Assembly (NCBI GenBank): GCA_030648675.1
Contig: JAUSGV010000143.1
Location: 1 to 5,781 of the forward strand
DNA length: 5,781 nt
Reading direction: 5' to 3'
Source of the DNA: Dehalococcoidales bacterium
GTDB taxonomy: Bacteria; Chloroflexota; Dehalococcoidia; Dehalococcoidales; UBA2162
The translations under genes and the position numbers were made by a program. Shown piece by piece: positions 4,773 to 5,781 of the stretch (the stretch's first letter is position 1; the number at the start of each line of letters is the position of its first letter). The notes beneath the pieces are model-generated. The model made no database searches. It was given only the letters and a program-made list of their open reading frames with translations, and was not told the origin of the DNA.

Positions 4773-5781
4773 AAATACTCGAAGTTACCAACCTTTTTGC
4801 ACCGGTACACGGTGGTGCTGCCGAAGCTCCATTTCAACTGGTGCGGCAGCTCTCGAAAAGAGGACACGAAGTTACTCTGTATACCAGCGATTACAAATTG
4901 ACTCAGGAGTATATCGCTCAGATACCCGGGGTTAAGGTTCGAGCGTTCCGGACATGGCTCGCCGTAGCCAACCTTCACGTTACGCCGGGGATAATTTCCG
5001 CGGCACAAAAGGAAGTCAGAAACTTCGATGTCATCCACGTACATAATTACCGGACTTTTCAGAACATAATCGTTTGCCATTACGCGAAGCACTACGGCGT
5101 TCCGTACGTCCTGCAGTCTCATGGCGGGGTTATGCCCGTTCTGCAGAAGAAAGGCCTGAAGGTAATGTTCGACAGAGTGGTCGGTTATAAAATACTTAGG
5201 AATGCCGGCAAAGTTATCGCCGGAAACGTAACCGAGGTAGGCGAATACAAGCAAATGGGGGTCGATGAGCCGAGGGTTGTGGTTATCCCTCCCTTTTATA
5301 ACACCGAGGAATATTCCGCCCTTCCCCCAGTTGGTCAATTCCGAAGCAAATACGGTATCAAAGAGAAACATATTATTTTGTTCCTGGGCCGGATACACCA
5401 AATAAAGGGCATCGATTTTCTGGTCGACGCCTTTGCCGAATTAAATAAAGTGAGGGATGACGTTTTTCTGGCTATTGTCGGCCCCGACGGGGGCTATAAA
5501 GCCGAGGTGGAAGAACAGGTCAACCGCCTGAATATCTCGAAAAAAGTGCTGTTCACCGGGCTTTTGACCGGAAACAATAAATTGTCGGCTTTTGTCGACG
5601 CCTCGATGCTGGTGCAAACCTCGATATACGAAAGGGGCCCCGGTTCGCCCTTTGAAGCGATACTCAGCGGGACGCCGATTATAATCACCAAAAATACCGG
5701 TGCTGGTGAGATCGTCGGTAAAATGGATGCCGGTTATCTGGTAGATTATGGTAATATTCCCGACCTGGTTAATTTAATGCG
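4769..5781 (+). CDS. Glycosyltransferase, GT4-type (partial, 3' end beyond window)
   Basis: The first 337 codons of a retaining GT-B glycosyltransferase, cut by the window edge; family members run to about 370-400 residues, so most is present. The N-terminal acceptor domain has the glycine-rich loop HGGAAEAPFQLVRQL (14-28) followed by RGHEVTLYTSD (31-41), FDVIHVHNY (86-94) and YVLQSHGG (113-120). The C-terminal donor domain has FLGRIHQIKGIDFLV (205-219), with R208 and K213 at the phosphate-binding positions, AIVGPDGG (235-242), and the E-x7-E motif E288...E296 (ERGPGSPFE) followed by SGTPII. There is no signal peptide or membrane segment; it is expected to work at the cytoplasmic face of the membrane on a lipid-linked glycan. 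Start ATG overlaps the 2-epimerase stop by ATGA, and no separate Shine-Dalgarno is clear, implying translational coupling. The donor sugar is plausibly the product of the preceding genes, but this is inferred only from position. Confidence 0.9.
   Translation, partial: MKILEVTNLFAPVHGGAAEAPFQLVRQLSKRGHEVTLYTSDYKLTQEYIAQIPGVKVRAFRTWLAVANLHVTPGIISAAQKEVRNFDVIHVHNYRTFQNIIVCHYAKHYGVPYVLQSHGGVMPVLQKKGLKVMFDRVVGYKILRNAGKVIAGNVTEVGEYKQMGVDEPRVVVIPPFYNTEEYSALPPVGQFRSKYGIKEKHIILFLGRIHQIKGIDFLVDAFAELNKVRDDVFLAIVGPDGGYKAEVEEQVNRLNISKKVLFTGLLTGNNKLSAFVDASMLVQTSIYERGPGSPFEAILSGTPIIITKNTGAGEIVGKMDAGYLVDYGNIPDLVNLM

Noticed and set aside
4757..5401. 214-codon antisense open frame opposite the glycosyltransferase
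   Set aside because: The sense strand encodes a clear GT4 protein; the antisense product has no recognisable motif.
1229..5781. Defence island or wholly new enzymatic system
   Set aside because: Every gene belongs to a known nucleotide-sugar or glycosyltransferase family, so the cluster is best read as a glycan biosynthesis locus; any novelty is in the sugar made, not in an unknown system type.

Overview
The window carries a chromosomal segment from a bacterium of roughly balanced GC content. It holds a sugar-nucleotide and glycosyltransferase gene cluster, all on the + strand, preceded by a separate DedA-family membrane protein gene. No rRNA, tRNA, plasmid or phage marker is present, so taxonomy cannot be fixed. 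The gaps contain three different palindromic dispersed-repeat types of kinds common in environmental anaerobes, including Chloroflexota/Dehalococcoidia and Deltaproteobacteria. That is suggestive only.

Layout. Positions 1-253 have no convincing gene; they hold a terminator-like CTCTCCCC/GGGGAGAG hairpin and a promoter-like sequence whose predicted start point falls on the DedA GTG codon. Positions 254-880 encode a complete DedA-family protein. Positions 881-1228 are non-coding and contain a decayed repeat (about 981-1083) and then a good sigma70-like promoter and Shine-Dalgarno sequence for the next gene. Positions 1229-2182 encode an extended SDR (NAD-dependent epimerase/dehydratase family) and 2184-2648 an RmlC-like cupin, one base apart. 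Positions 2649-2762 are an AT-rich gap with an ATTCCCGC/GCGGGAAT repeat. Positions 2763-3686 encode an RmlD-like reductase, 3690-4772 a non-hydrolysing UDP-GlcNAc 2-epimerase-family enzyme, and 4769 to the window end a GT4-type glycosyltransferase cut off by the window edge.

How the genes fit together (inference). An RmlC-like epimerase, an RmlD-like 4-ketoreductase and a 2-epimerase with the GNRC signature of the FnlC/WbjD/CapG branch suggest synthesis of an unusual 2-acetamido-2,6-dideoxyhexose nucleotide (L-FucNAc- or L-QuiNAc-like), which the glycosyltransferase would add to a cell-surface glycan. No 4,6-dehydratase is visible: the first SDR lacks the Asp-Glu pair of RmlB-type dehydratases, so the 4-keto-6-deoxy intermediate would have to come from elsewhere or the pathway differs. 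The set is a recognisable polysaccharide-type cluster. I do not see a clearly new type of system. The most noteworthy points are the enzyme combination with its atypical active-site motifs, a possible leaderless DedA gene, and the dispersed repeats in the gaps.
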